The translations under genes were made by a program, and so were the position numbers. Under the pieces are notes generated by a model. It worked only from the letters and a program-made list of their open reading frames with translations, searched no databases and was not told the origin of the DNA. Of a stretch of 64,000 nucleotides of DNA, positions 17,591-25,069 are shown one piece after another (the stretch's first letter is position 1; each line of letters starts with the position of its first letter). The DNA is from Bacteroides sp. (GTDB lineage Bacteria > Bacteroidota > Bacteroidia > Bacteroidales > Muribaculaceae): the NCBI GenBank assembly GCA_014802325.1, contig JAAVCK010000008.1:1-64000 (forward strand), read 5' to 3'.

Positions 17591-18756
17591 GAGAGGGGTA
17601 TGATGTCGTAAAATTTCTTCATTCGCAGTCGTGCAGGGTCGGCCGCTGCTATGGCATCGACTATGCGCGTAAGTGTGTCGGGGCCACAGTAGGGATTGGT
17701 GGCTGTGGCAGCGCGGGCGCGCATTTCGGGCGTGAGAGCCTGAGCGATGGCAGCGGCGATGGAGTCGGCTGTATCGTCGGCATGTATCACGGAGTCGCTC
17801 CGCAGACGTCCCTGCTGGCGTATGCCTATGTCGACGGTGGGTATACCGGCCGACGGCACTTCGACTATGCCGCTCGACGAGTTGCCCACTACGGCAGCTA
17901 CAGTCTTGAGCGCCGAGAGATAGCGCAGTCGTCCGAGCGACGGGATGGCAAATGCGCGATCCGGGTGGCGGCTCACATATGATTGTATCATCGAGATGAT
18001 TATGCGGCCTCCGGCGTCGTTGTTGGGGTACGTGAAGAGCACCCGGGTGTGGGGAAAGCGGTCGAGCGCTTCGAGAAGGTTGGCGAATAGCTCTGATGTG
18101 GCATTATCGTCGAGCGTGGCCGGATGATATGTGACCAGCAGAGTGGATGAATCGACATCAAACCCGACAGACTCGCTCAGTTCGGCCGGAGTAAGCGACG
18201 GACCGTTGAGCAGATTATACACCCCGATAGCACCGGTATTTATCACCCTGTCAGGCGACTCACCCATAGCTATCACACGGCGGCGGTAGGATTCGCACGC
18301 GGTGAGATGGAGCGACGACATTTTGGTGATGGCATGGCGGATGGAATCATCGATGGCACCTTCGGATATTTCGCCTCCGGCTATGTGTATGACCGGGATG
18401 CGCATCATCAGGGCGGCAGTGGCGGCGGCAAGCATCTCGAAGCGGTCGCCCAGTATCACCACCAGGTCTATGGCAAGCCGCTCAAACTCGCTCGCTACTC
18501 CCTCCTGACACTGAGCCATGGCGTGGAGCTTGCCGCGGGGGGTGTCGTCGTCGGTATCCACAGGCACTTCCACCGGCGTGAATCCGTCGGCACGTATCTC
18601 GTCGACCGTATGGCCGTAACGATCAGACAGGTGCATATTGGTGGCTATAATGTGAACGGTCACGTCCGTGCGGGCGGAAAGAGCGGTGGCTATCGGACTG
18701 AGTAGTCCCCAGTCGGCCCGCGTTCCGGTCATTATTGCTATCCGCTTTGCGTGCAT
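17587..18756 (-). CDS. Hydrolysing UDP/GDP-N-acetylhexosamine 2-epimerase (NeuC/LegG type)
   Basis: A 389-residue GT-B fold epimerase. It starts IAIMTGTRADWGLLSPIATA and carries VVILGDRFEMLAAATAAL, the conserved IHIAGGEISEGAIDDSIRHA, and a late VVGNSSSGIVEVPSAGIP. The last three are hallmarks of the hydrolysing subgroup (NeuC, LegG, NnaA), which releases NDP while inverting C2. It supplies the six-carbon precursor for nonulosonate synthesis. The condensing synthase (NeuB/LegI) is not in this window, so the pathway is split. The gene begins 13 bp after yggS. Confidence 0.87.
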   Translation of the reverse strand: MHAKRIAIMTGTRADWGLLSPIATALSARTDVTVHIIATNMHLSDRYGHTVDEIRADGFTPVEVPVDTDDDTPRGKLHAMAQCQEGVASEFERLAIDLVVILGDRFEMLAAATAALMMRIPVIHIAGGEISEGAIDDSIRHAITKMSSLHLTACESYRRRVIAMGESPDRVINTGAIGVYNLLNGPSLTPAELSESVGFDVDSSTLLVTYHPATLDDNATSELFANLLEALDRFPHTRVLFTYPNNDAGGRIIISMIQSYVSRHPDRAFAIPSLGRLRYLSALKTVAAVVGNSSSGIVEVPSAGIPTVDIGIRQQGRLRSDSVIHADDTADSIAAAIAQALTPEMRARAATATNPYCGPDTLTRIVDAIAAADPARLRMKKFYDIIPLS

Positions 18757-18769
18757 GACTTTCGATGAA

Positions 18770-19441
18770 CTAATATTCGCGATACCCGAAAATGTCAGTT
18801 CCCACCCTTACCATCGTGGAGCCGCATGCTATGGCGATGTCGCGGTCGTCGCTCATGCCCATGGACAGTATGTCGAATTCGGGCGAGGTGGAGAATACGC
18901 CTGAGCGCAGACTGTCAAACAGTCCACGGAGCGCTTCAAAGTCGCGGCGCACCACGGCAGTATCGTCGGTAAACGTAGCCATTCCCATAAGTCCGCGCAC
19001 TCTAACGCCGGGAAATTCGGCCGCGCTGAATCCGGCCGCAAGTCCGTCGAATTCATCGGGCGCCATACCGGTCTTAGATCCGTCGGCCGATACATTGACC
19101 TCAAGGAGCACATCCACTACCCTACCCTGCCTTACGGCTTCATCGCTCACCGCACGGAGAAGCCGGCGGGAGTCGATGCTCTGTATGAGCGACACGTGGG
19201 GAAGCACGGCGCGCACCTTGTTGGTCTGCAAGTGGCCTATAAAGTGCCACTCTATGTCGGGCGGGAGCGCCGGCGCCTTGACGGCGAGTTCCTGAGCGCG
19301 ACTTTCGGCAAATACGCGCTGACCGGCGTCGTAGGCGCAGCGGAGCGCTTCGACGGGGTGGAACTTCGACACGGCCACCAGAGTCACACCTGCGGGTATG
19401 GTGGCGGCTACGCGACTGAGATTGGCGGCTACGTCGGTCAT
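18770..19441 (-). CDS. YggS/PLPBP family pyridoxal phosphate homeostasis protein
   Basis: A 223-residue fold-III alanine-racemase-like protein. PLP is bound by Lys in LVAVSKFHPVEALRCAY (about residue 26). Other family marks are IEWHFIGHLQTNKVR, SIDSRRLL, and the C-terminal LSMGMSDDRDIAIACGSTMVRVGTDIFG. The family buffers and delivers PLP and has no known catalytic product. It sits between DUF4494 (6-bp gap) and the nonulosonate genes. Confidence 0.92.
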   Translation of the reverse strand: MTDVAANLSRVAATIPAGVTLVAVSKFHPVEALRCAYDAGQRVFAESRAQELAVKAPALPPDIEWHFIGHLQTNKVRAVLPHVSLIQSIDSRRLLRAVSDEAVRQGRVVDVLLEVNVSADGSKTGMAPDEFDGLAAGFSAAEFPGVRVRGLMGMATFTDDTAVVRRDFEALRGLFDSLRSGVFSTSPEFDILSMGMSDDRDIAIACGSTMVRVGTDIFGYREY

Positions 19442-19447
19442 GCCGTA

Positions 19448-19897
19448 TTACTCCTCGCTTTTCGAGCCACCGAGGTTGGCGGCATATACATCCATGATGG
19501 GAGTCTCGGAGATGGATACGATCTCAAAATCGGCCATTGTGCCCTTCATACCTTCCATGAAGCGGTCATATGCGCCTTTGAAACCGGTGGCAGCAACGAG
19601 TATCTGCGACACAGCGCGCTTCTCGGCGGCTGTCTTTTCGTCGATGGTGATGAAAGCTACCTTGACAAGATACCAGCGGTCGGCGGAGTCGTCGCGGAAT
19701 ATCTCGGCAATCTTGGTGCGCTTCACGGCCGATACGGAGTACTCGCCGGAGATAAACGGGGTCATCTCTTCGATGATACGGGCCTCAGACTCTGTAAACG
19801 ACAGTGCATCTACAAGATAGGGCTCAGTCACCTTCTTGATCGAGCCGTTTTCCATCGTTTTATCGTAACGTACTTTACATTCAAACCAGTTTGCCAT
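19448..19897 (-). CDS. DUF4494 domain-containing protein
   Basis: A 149-residue cytosolic protein matching the Bacteroidota DUF4494 family: N-terminal MANWFECKVRYDKTMENG, a central RTKIAEIF, then RWYLVKVAFITIDEKTA. The family has no established function. It opens the yggS-containing operon, and a TAATTTTG box on the minus strand (19939-19946) is a candidate promoter. Confidence 0.85.
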   Translation of the reverse strand: MANWFECKVRYDKTMENGSIKKVTEPYLVDALSFTESEARIIEEMTPFISGEYSVSAVKRTKIAEIFRDDSADRWYLVKVAFITIDEKTAAEKRAVSQILVAATGFKGAYDRFMEGMKGTMADFEIVSISETPIMDVYAANLGGSKSEE

Positions 19898-19938
19898 AAC
19901 TATAATTACAGTTTATGATGTTTAAAAATATTCTCCCA

Positions 19939-19946
19939 CAAAATTA
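19939..19946 (-). promoter_or_regulatory. -7 box upstream of the DUF4494-yggS operon
   Basis: Minus-strand TAATTTTG, about 42 bp upstream of the ATG. No good -33 TTG is seen. Confidence 0.4.
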
Positions 19947-20010
19947 ACAAAAAATTGTGGCATATCCTTGCGTTGCCGGAAATTTATGGGTCGGCGGCAG
20001 AAATGTGATG

Positions 20011-20130
20011 CGGTAGTGCAACCGCCGCGCAGTTAGTGGTGGCGTGGGCGTGTACCCCGGGTGACAAGCACACGGGGTTAACCATATTGCAGCCACTCCG
20101 CGGCTTGAAGATTACAATTTTGCACTACCG
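20011..20130. repeat. Inverted-repeat segment flanking the structured element
   Basis: CGGTAGTGCAA (20011-20021) and TTGCACTACCG (20120-20130) are a perfect 11-bp inverted pair bracketing about 100 bp with further GC-rich complementarity. The segment directly abuts the terminal repeat of the next element. No gene is seen in 19898-20453. Confidence 0.55.
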
Positions 20131-20132
20131 AG

Positions 20133-20421
20133 GCTGTGTCGAAATAACAAAAGAATGCCCGCAGGGCATTGAGTTATTCGTAACCGGCGCCTCCGTAGCT
20201 ATGCGGAGGCGTCGCCGGCCATTGGCCTGTAAACTTTGGCGTCCGTCAGGCCGCCGATTATATAACTTATTGAGTTTTATTCGGCGGCCTATCGGACGCC
20301 TTTTTGGTTTCTGCATCTAACCCCGGGGCGCCTCCGCAGAGCTACGGCGACCCGGGTTACGCGTACATCAGCGTCCTGCGGACGCTTGTACCTTTTTGAA
20401 AAAAGTCTATTTTGACACAGC
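20133..20421. mobile_element. Hairpin-rich repeat with terminal inverted repeats (MITE-like), full copy
   Basis: The ends match as inverted repeats at 13 of 14 positions: GCTGTGTCGAAATA at 20133-20146, and GCTGTGTCAAAATA read on the minus strand at 20408-20421. Such GCTGTGTC ends occur on several insertion sequence families. Inside are several perfect hairpins: AATGCCC/GGGCATT near 20155-20171, CGCCTCCG/CGGAGGCG near 20189-20211, a long stem with GGCGTCCG and GGCCGCCGA arms across 20238-20300, and GCGTCC/GGACGC near 20371-20385. No transposase is encoded. The right two thirds recur inverted at 61788-61979. No clear target duplication was found. Confidence 0.7.
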
Positions 20422-20453
20422 ATTACGAGATTCAAAATCAGGAAAAATACTTA

Positions 20454-21737
20454 TCACCTCCTGGCGCGGGCGGAGAGGAGGCGGTGACCGAGGCGGCAGT
20501 AAAGACACTTGCGCGGCTCGCAGTAAGCGCGCCGGAGCTGAATGAGTGCCTGCGACATGGAGGCGTCGCTGCATTTCATGCCGGCCGATGCAAAGAGGGT
20601 GATGATGGAATTGCTCTCAGGCGGGAGCTCGGTGAGCAACTGAAAGCCGTGATGCCACATATCATCGTTGCCGTGGCGGCGACCATAGGCCATGATGAGC
20701 GGCACAACGGCATTGATAATCAATCCTATGGCCGATGAGCGACTGAGGGTTGACGGCACATGAGCGTCGGCCTCGGGGCCAAACGTAAAGTGCCGGCTCC
20801 AGTAGCCGGTGAGCGGCACTCGAAACATTTCTATAGCCGCCTCAGCGCTCTCGGCGTGGATTATATCGTCGAGGAGGCGGTAGCCGCCGGTGACGAGCGC
20901 TGCCAACAGGGCTATGCGGCGGTGAGGGAAGTTGGGTGGACGCATGCGCGCCATCTTCCACCCCATTGGCTGGGGCTGCGTGAGGGAAAACTTACGCACA
21001 TAAAATGCGTGCTCACGGCGTAGCATGGCGGCATAATCGTCGTCGGCCGGGGCGCGGTCAAGCAGTCCGCTCTGCCCGAAAAGGAGAGCCTCGACGGCCT
21101 CGGGCGAGTCGGCATGTTTGTGAAGGATGCGCAGGGGCACGGCGCGTGCTAGGCGCTCCATCGGTTCGCCATTGATACCGAATCCGAGGGCGCGCGCCAC
21201 GGTGATATAGCATACCGACTGCCAGTCGTCGGCCATCGACGAAAGCAGGTGTAGTATGCGGTCAGATTTCTCATGGAAGCGCTCGAAAGCGAGGGCTGTG
21301 AACCAGTCGGATACGTAGATCGACGGTATGGCGGCGAGTTCGGCCGCGCATGGGAGCTCGGTGGCAGCACGTCCCACGAGGTCATTGTAGCGCTGATTAA
21401 ATTCCGGAGCACATGCCATCACCATCTGCGGGATAACCTCGCCGTTGCGGCGGGTGATGAGTGTGTCGTCGCGATCCACTACATGAAGTACTACCGAGTC
21501 GTAGGCGGGATCGCCGTCGTGGCCGTGGCGGTGCCAGTCGGATGCACGGACGTGAATCTCCACGTCGCCCACCCACAAGTGACCGTCGATTCTCACTTTG
21601 GCGTTGAAGAAATCGGGACCGGCGTCGGTATTGAGTCGACCCGGGTCTATGACCGACACGCGCCGCCCGTCGACCGTATTGAGATCGACAGGAAGCAGCA
21701 GGCGATGCTGCCACACGTATTGCATCAGTCGTTCCAT
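20454..21737 (-). CDS. DUF2851 family protein
   Basis: A 427-residue protein with the N-terminal layout of Bacteroidota DUF2851: MERLMQYVWQHRLL, VIDPGRLNTDAGPDFFNAKV, then GDVEIHVRASDWHRHGHD and VVLHVVDRDD. The acidic and histidine residues in DAGPDFFNAKV...VEIHV resemble a PD-(D/E)XK nuclease core. That is my reading, not an established function. The C terminus ends in a Cys-rich CYLCRLGHRLL-like stretch (CEPRKCLYCRLGHR). It is followed directly by the structured repeat, with no separate terminator seen. Confidence 0.83.
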   Translation of the reverse strand: MERLMQYVWQHRLLLPVDLNTVDGRRVSVIDPGRLNTDAGPDFFNAKVRIDGHLWVGDVEIHVRASDWHRHGHDGDPAYDSVVLHVVDRDDTLITRRNGEVIPQMVMACAPEFNQRYNDLVGRAATELPCAAELAAIPSIYVSDWFTALAFERFHEKSDRILHLLSSMADDWQSVCYITVARALGFGINGEPMERLARAVPLRILHKHADSPEAVEALLFGQSGLLDRAPADDDYAAMLRREHAFYVRKFSLTQPQPMGWKMARMRPPNFPHRRIALLAALVTGGYRLLDDIIHAESAEAAIEMFRVPLTGYWSRHFTFGPEADAHVPSTLSRSSAIGLIINAVVPLIMAYGRRHGNDDMWHHGFQLLTELPPESNSIITLFASAGMKCSDASMSQALIQLRRAYCEPRKCLYCRLGHRLLSARARR

Positions 21738-21780
21738 GCCGTGAGGGAGTGTGAGGGGAGAGCGGATGTGACAGCGCTAA

Positions 21781-22263
21781 TCAGAGCATGCGGTTGAAGG
21801 CTATCATGTGGAGGGCAGTCTCAAGTGCTTCGGCACCTTTATTGCCAACTTTTCCTCCGGCACGGTCGAGTGCTTGCTGCTCGTCGTTGACAGTGATGAC
21901 GCCGAACACCACGGGTATGTCGCACTCCGAGTTGAGATGGGTCATGCCCTGAGTGACGCTCTGACATACGTAGTCGAAATGAGGGGTATCTCCGCGAATC
22001 ACACAGCCGAGTATCACTACTGCGTCGTAGCTGCCGGTCTCGATGAGTTTAGAGGCTGCAAATGTGAGTTCTACGGTGCCGGGCACATAAAACACATCGG
22101 CTTCGAGTGTGCACTCGGGCACGGCTTTACGGTAATATTCCACTACTTCCATAGCTCCTGAGGTGAGGGCGTCGGTGATATGGGAGTTCCAGCGGGCCTG
22201 TACTATTGCGATATTGGCGTCTTCGAGCGCCGGAAGAGTATCGGTAGGACGGTAGGTTGACAT
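21781..22263 (-). CDS. ribH: 6,7-dimethyl-8-ribityllumazine synthase
   Basis: A 160-residue enzyme that condenses 5-amino-6-ribitylamino-uracil with 3,4-dihydroxybutanone 4-phosphate in riboflavin synthesis. Family marks are IVQARWNSHIT, VPGTVELTFAASKLIE (about residues 60-75), VILGCVIRGDTPHFDYVCQS with the catalytic His, and PVVFGVITVNDEQQALDR. It forms 60-mer or pentameric assemblies in other bacteria. Other rib genes are not nearby. The TPR-like gene lies upstream on the same strand, separated by a repeat-rich gap. Confidence 0.94.
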   Translation of the reverse strand: MSTYRPTDTLPALEDANIAIVQARWNSHITDALTSGAMEVVEYYRKAVPECTLEADVFYVPGTVELTFAASKLIETGSYDAVVILGCVIRGDTPHFDYVCQSVTQGMTHLNSECDIPVVFGVITVNDEQQALDRAGGKVGNKGAEALETALHMIAFNRML

Positions 22264-22284
22264 CTTTATAAGTATTTGGATTTA

Positions 22285-22385
22285 TGATTCTTTTTGATTC
22301 ATGATTAAGGATTCATGATTCATGATTGGGATTAGGGTTTGGGGATTTTGAATCATCGTGAATTATGAATCATGAATCGTGAATC
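22285..22385. repeat. GATTCATGATT direct and inverted repeat cluster
   Basis: The gap between the TPR-like gene and ribH contains several copies of ATGATT/GATTCATGATT on the plus strand (about 22285-22327) and their reverse complement AATCATGAATC on the other side (about 22350-22385). They flank a GGGATTAGGGTTTGGGG core. The segment can fold into a long imperfect hairpin. Confidence 0.6.
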
Positions 22386-22393
22386 GAGGTAGG

Positions 22394-23392
22394 TTATTTC
22401 GGAAAGATTTTGTGCCAGAAGCCGAGGATGTCGAGGTCGCGCGAACGGGATGAGGCGAGTATGTCGACTATGCGGCGATGTTCGGTCTCGGCTTTGAGAC
22501 GGGTGGCTTTGTGGAGGAGGGTATTGAGCAGGTGGATAGCCTTTTCGCGCATGGGTTCGAGGTGAAGCATCACGTCGCCGAGAGCTATCGACAGATTGAG
22601 CTGCCGGAGCGACATGGATTCGTCGATACGGGTGAGATATTTAAGAGCACGCACATAATATTGCACGGCCTCACGGTAGCGTCCCATACGGGCGAGGGTC
22701 TCCCCTTCGGTGGCTATGGAGTCGACCAGGCGCACGGTGGCGTCGCCCACTCCGGCGTTGACCATCTGAAGGTATGTATTGGTGGATGCCTGATATTGCT
22801 CAAGAAGGCGTGTCTGCTGCTCGCGACTGCGATAGACCACCGTGGCTGCGTTGAGAGCCATGATATGCGCCGAGCCGTAGCGTGCGGGCGATGTGCGGGC
22901 AAGGCGTTCGAGCAGACGCATGGATTTCTCAAGATTTCGCTCCGCCTGTCGAAACTCCTTGCGCTCGTTGTGGATAAAAGCCAGATCGTAGAGCTGCGCG
23001 GCCAGCATGGCCATGAAAGGCTCGTCCTTACGGCGGGGCGTGGCTGCTAAAAGCGAGAGTGTGGATGCGGCCGTGGTCATGGCCGTATCGAAGTCGTCGG
23101 CCTCGATATAGAGGGCGGTCAATACATGTTTGACGGCCGTATGCAGGTCAAATAATTGCTGAGAGTCGTCGGCTCGGGGCGTCAGTAGCTCATCGAGCGC
23201 CGTCAGCTTTGCTATGGCGTTCAAGGTCTGAGCGGAGGCTATAGCGGCGGCAGCTTCGGTGCGCAGAGCGTCGAGAGCTTCATTGAATGGCAGGCCGGTC
23301 AGTGTATCGGCCATCGCCTCGGGTGCTCCCGGAAGTGTGACCGACGTGGCCGATGGCGATGCAAATACGGCTTCAAGACTCGTTGACTTCAT
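22394..23392 (-). CDS. Tetratricopeptide-like helical protein
   Basis: A 332-residue, almost wholly helical protein without signal peptide or membrane segment. Repeating units such as MLAAQLYDLAFIHNERKEFRQAERNL and ETLARMGRYREAVQYYVRALKYL have the A/L/Y spacing of TPR helices (about residues 130-165 and 225-255). A TPR-type protein beside ribH is a gene order I recall from other Bacteroidales. It is probably a cytosolic scaffold. Its binding partner is unknown. Confidence 0.65.
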   Translation of the reverse strand: MKSTSLEAVFASPSATSVTLPGAPEAMADTLTGLPFNEALDALRTEAAAAIASAQTLNAIAKLTALDELLTPRADDSQQLFDLHTAVKHVLTALYIEADDFDTAMTTAASTLSLLAATPRRKDEPFMAMLAAQLYDLAFIHNERKEFRQAERNLEKSMRLLERLARTSPARYGSAHIMALNAATVVYRSREQQTRLLEQYQASTNTYLQMVNAGVGDATVRLVDSIATEGETLARMGRYREAVQYYVRALKYLTRIDESMSLRQLNLSIALGDVMLHLEPMREKAIHLLNTLLHKATRLKAETEHRRIVDILASSRSRDLDILGFWHKIFPK

Positions 23393-24126
23393 AGGGCTAT
23401 GACTATTGAAGCTATTATGGCAGACTGAGGCATGGCGGCGTCGCGCGCCACCTCGCCCTCGGCGGAATATTCGGTGAGAGTGCCGGCGGACTCATCTATG
23501 GCAAAGAAGCGGCGGGCATAGAAACTGATGTTGTGGGTATACACGGCAGCCATGTCGCTATTCTCAAAGATTGCGGCGATGATGTCGGCCGATGCTATGA
23601 CAATGTCGGCCAGTTCGAGATTATCGAATATGCGCGGCATGACTCGGGTGACGCGCGGCACCTGGAGCGATGTGAAGTAAGGTACATATATCATGGTGAC
23701 CTTACGCGCGGAGGCATAGCGCAGCAGATCGAGCATCATGGCGTGTACGCCGGGATCGATAGAGAAATATCCGCCCCACACCATGATGTCGCCGGCCTCG
23801 AAGCGGGGCCAGACAGGATTGAACGGTTCGGCCGACGGGATGGTATAGATGGTGCGTGCGCCGCGGGATTCGAGCGTAAGCGGTAGCGGTACGTCGGAAT
23901 AGCGGTCGAGGCCGGCAATGTCGATTCCGGCTTTGACGAGCATGTCGACAGCCATGTCGCCCGACACGTCGGCGGCCGCACGACCTATGAATGCCGTGTC
24001 GCGGGCCCGTGCGGCAGCTATGGCGGCATTGGCTATCAGATCGTCGAGCTCCCACGAGGCGTCGGCATCACTGTCGAGCATCACCTTGAGCGAGAGTCCG
24101 CTCATAAAATACACTCGTCTACTCAT
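23389..24126 (-). CDS. PfkB-like sugar kinase family protein, degenerate at the C terminus
   Basis: A 245-residue protein resembling PfkB carbohydrate kinases: an N-terminal NAAIAAARARDTAFIGRAAADVSGD segment (about residues 37-61) and GIDIAGLDRYSDVPLPLTL, then GDIMVWGGYFSID. The usual C-terminal anion-hole and catalytic motif (GAGD) is not present: the matching region reads ARDAAMPQSAIIASIVIAL. It may therefore be non-catalytic or bind a different ligand. I chose ATG 24126 because it overlaps the upstream SIS gene stop (ATGAGTAG), implying translational coupling. An upstream in-frame Met at 24204 would lie deep inside the SIS gene. Confidence 0.6.
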   Translation of the reverse strand: MSRRVYFMSGLSLKVMLDSDADASWELDDLIANAAIAAARARDTAFIGRAAADVSGDMAVDMLVKAGIDIAGLDRYSDVPLPLTLESRGARTIYTIPSAEPFNPVWPRFEAGDIMVWGGYFSIDPGVHAMMLDLLRYASARKVTMIYVPYFTSLQVPRVTRVMPRIFDNLELADIVIASADIIAAIFENSDMAAVYTHNISFYARRFFAIDESAGTLTEYSAEGEVARDAAMPQSAIIASIVIAL

Positions 24127-24733
24127 GGCCTGTGCGTGACTTGTGACCCAGATAGCCGCCGTGGTGGCGCTTGGCATATTCCTCGCGCGAGAATCCGGTG
24201 GCATGCATCACGTTTACCACCAGTATGTCGCCTATCACGGTCATTACGGTGGTGGAAGTGGTGGGCGTCAGGCCGAGCGGACACACCTCGGGAGCGCCCC
24301 CGGTAGGGAGCGTGAGATCGGTTATGCGCGAGAGTTCGCTGTCGGGGTTACCCGTGATGACTATCATGGGGATGTCGGGATAGAGATTACGAGTCAGCCC
24401 GACAAGATCTATAATCTCGCGTGTCTTGCCCGAATTGGATATGAGCAGCATCACGTCGTTGGGCTGCAACACACCAAGGTCGCCGTGCTGCGCCTCCGAG
24501 GGATGCAGATTGACTGCCGGGATGCCGGTGGATGAAAAAGTAGTGGCGATGTTCATGGCTATCTGTCCGGCCTTGCCCATGCCCGAAGTGACGAGTTTGC
24601 CACCGCGGCGGTGCACATGCTCCACTATCAGCTCCACGGCCTTATCATAGTTTTCAGTGTAGGGAATAGAGAGCAGCGCGCGGCTTTCGGCACTGACTAT
24701 CTGCTCCATCGACTCTTTGATATTCATAGACAT
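24119..24733 (-). CDS. SIS-domain sugar-phosphate isomerase (KpsF/GutQ/KdsD-like)
   Basis: A 204-residue protein with a single SIS domain: GGKLVTSGMGKAGQIAMNIA (about residues 47-66), STGIPAVNLHPSEAQHGDLG, LISNSGKTREIIDL, and IVITGNPDSELSRITDLTL. These match arabinose-5-phosphate isomerases of the KpsF/GutQ family, which make the precursor of Kdo. The C-terminal CBS pair found in KdsD is absent. The start at 24733 is supported by the promoter box at 24748-24755, which rules out the in-frame Met at 24811. It forms a two-gene unit with the PfkB-like gene. Confidence 0.82.
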   Translation of the reverse strand: MSMNIKESMEQIVSAESRALLSIPYTENYDKAVELIVEHVHRRGGKLVTSGMGKAGQIAMNIATTFSSTGIPAVNLHPSEAQHGDLGVLQPNDVMLLISNSGKTREIIDLVGLTRNLYPDIPMIVITGNPDSELSRITDLTLPTGGAPEVCPLGLTPTTSTTVMTVIGDILVVNVMHATGFSREEYAKRHHGGYLGHKSRTGHE

Positions 24734-24747
24734 AATTATTATAAATA

Positions 24748-24778
24748 CAAAATTATACAATTTTCGCGCATCGCACAA
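24748..24778 (-). promoter_or_regulatory. Promoter of the SIS/PfkB-like unit
   Basis: Minus-strand TAATTTTG (24748-24755) with TTG (24776-24778) 20 bp upstream. This is the standard Bacteroidota spacing, and the predicted leader is only about 10 nt. Confidence 0.65.
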
Positions 24779-24870
24779 TGTTTTGTCACCGAAAATACAA
24801 TAACGTTTCACCCTTCAACCTACCACCTGCAGACCGAAGGCTTTAACAAAATCGTAACAATTACAGCACT

Positions 24871-24911
24871 GCAACAATTTTGCAACAATTATTTTCAACT
24901 ATTAAAGTGTT
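24871..24911 (+). promoter_or_regulatory. Upstream element of the second sigma factor gene
   Basis: ACAATTTTGCAACAA (24874-24888) and TTAAAGTGTT (24902-24911) repeat the pair found before the first sigma gene, with the same 28-bp offset. They sit about 103 bp from the -7 box. The rest of the AT-rich gap 24756-25069 shows no gene. Confidence 0.55.
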
Positions 24912-25004
24912 ATTTATCAATCTTTTACAAACACCGACCAAACTTTTTTGATTGTATACCGAGATTTTCTTCATGAAATAATTCGGCATGTGAATCGGAG
25001 ACAG

Positions 25005-25012
25005 TAATTTTG
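25005..25012 (+). promoter_or_regulatory. -7 box of the second sigma factor gene
   Basis: TAATTTTG in the context CAGTAATTTTGAA, the counterpart of 9261-9268. Confidence 0.65.
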
Positions 25013-25069
25013 AATCGTCAAAACAAAATAAACACAGGCAAATAACACTAAAACCCAACCCCCATCAAA

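Noticed and set aside
22285-22385. Repeat cluster before ribH considered as a CRISPR array
   Set aside because: The repeat units are 11 bp, irregularly spaced, partly inverted, with no unique spacers and no cas genes.
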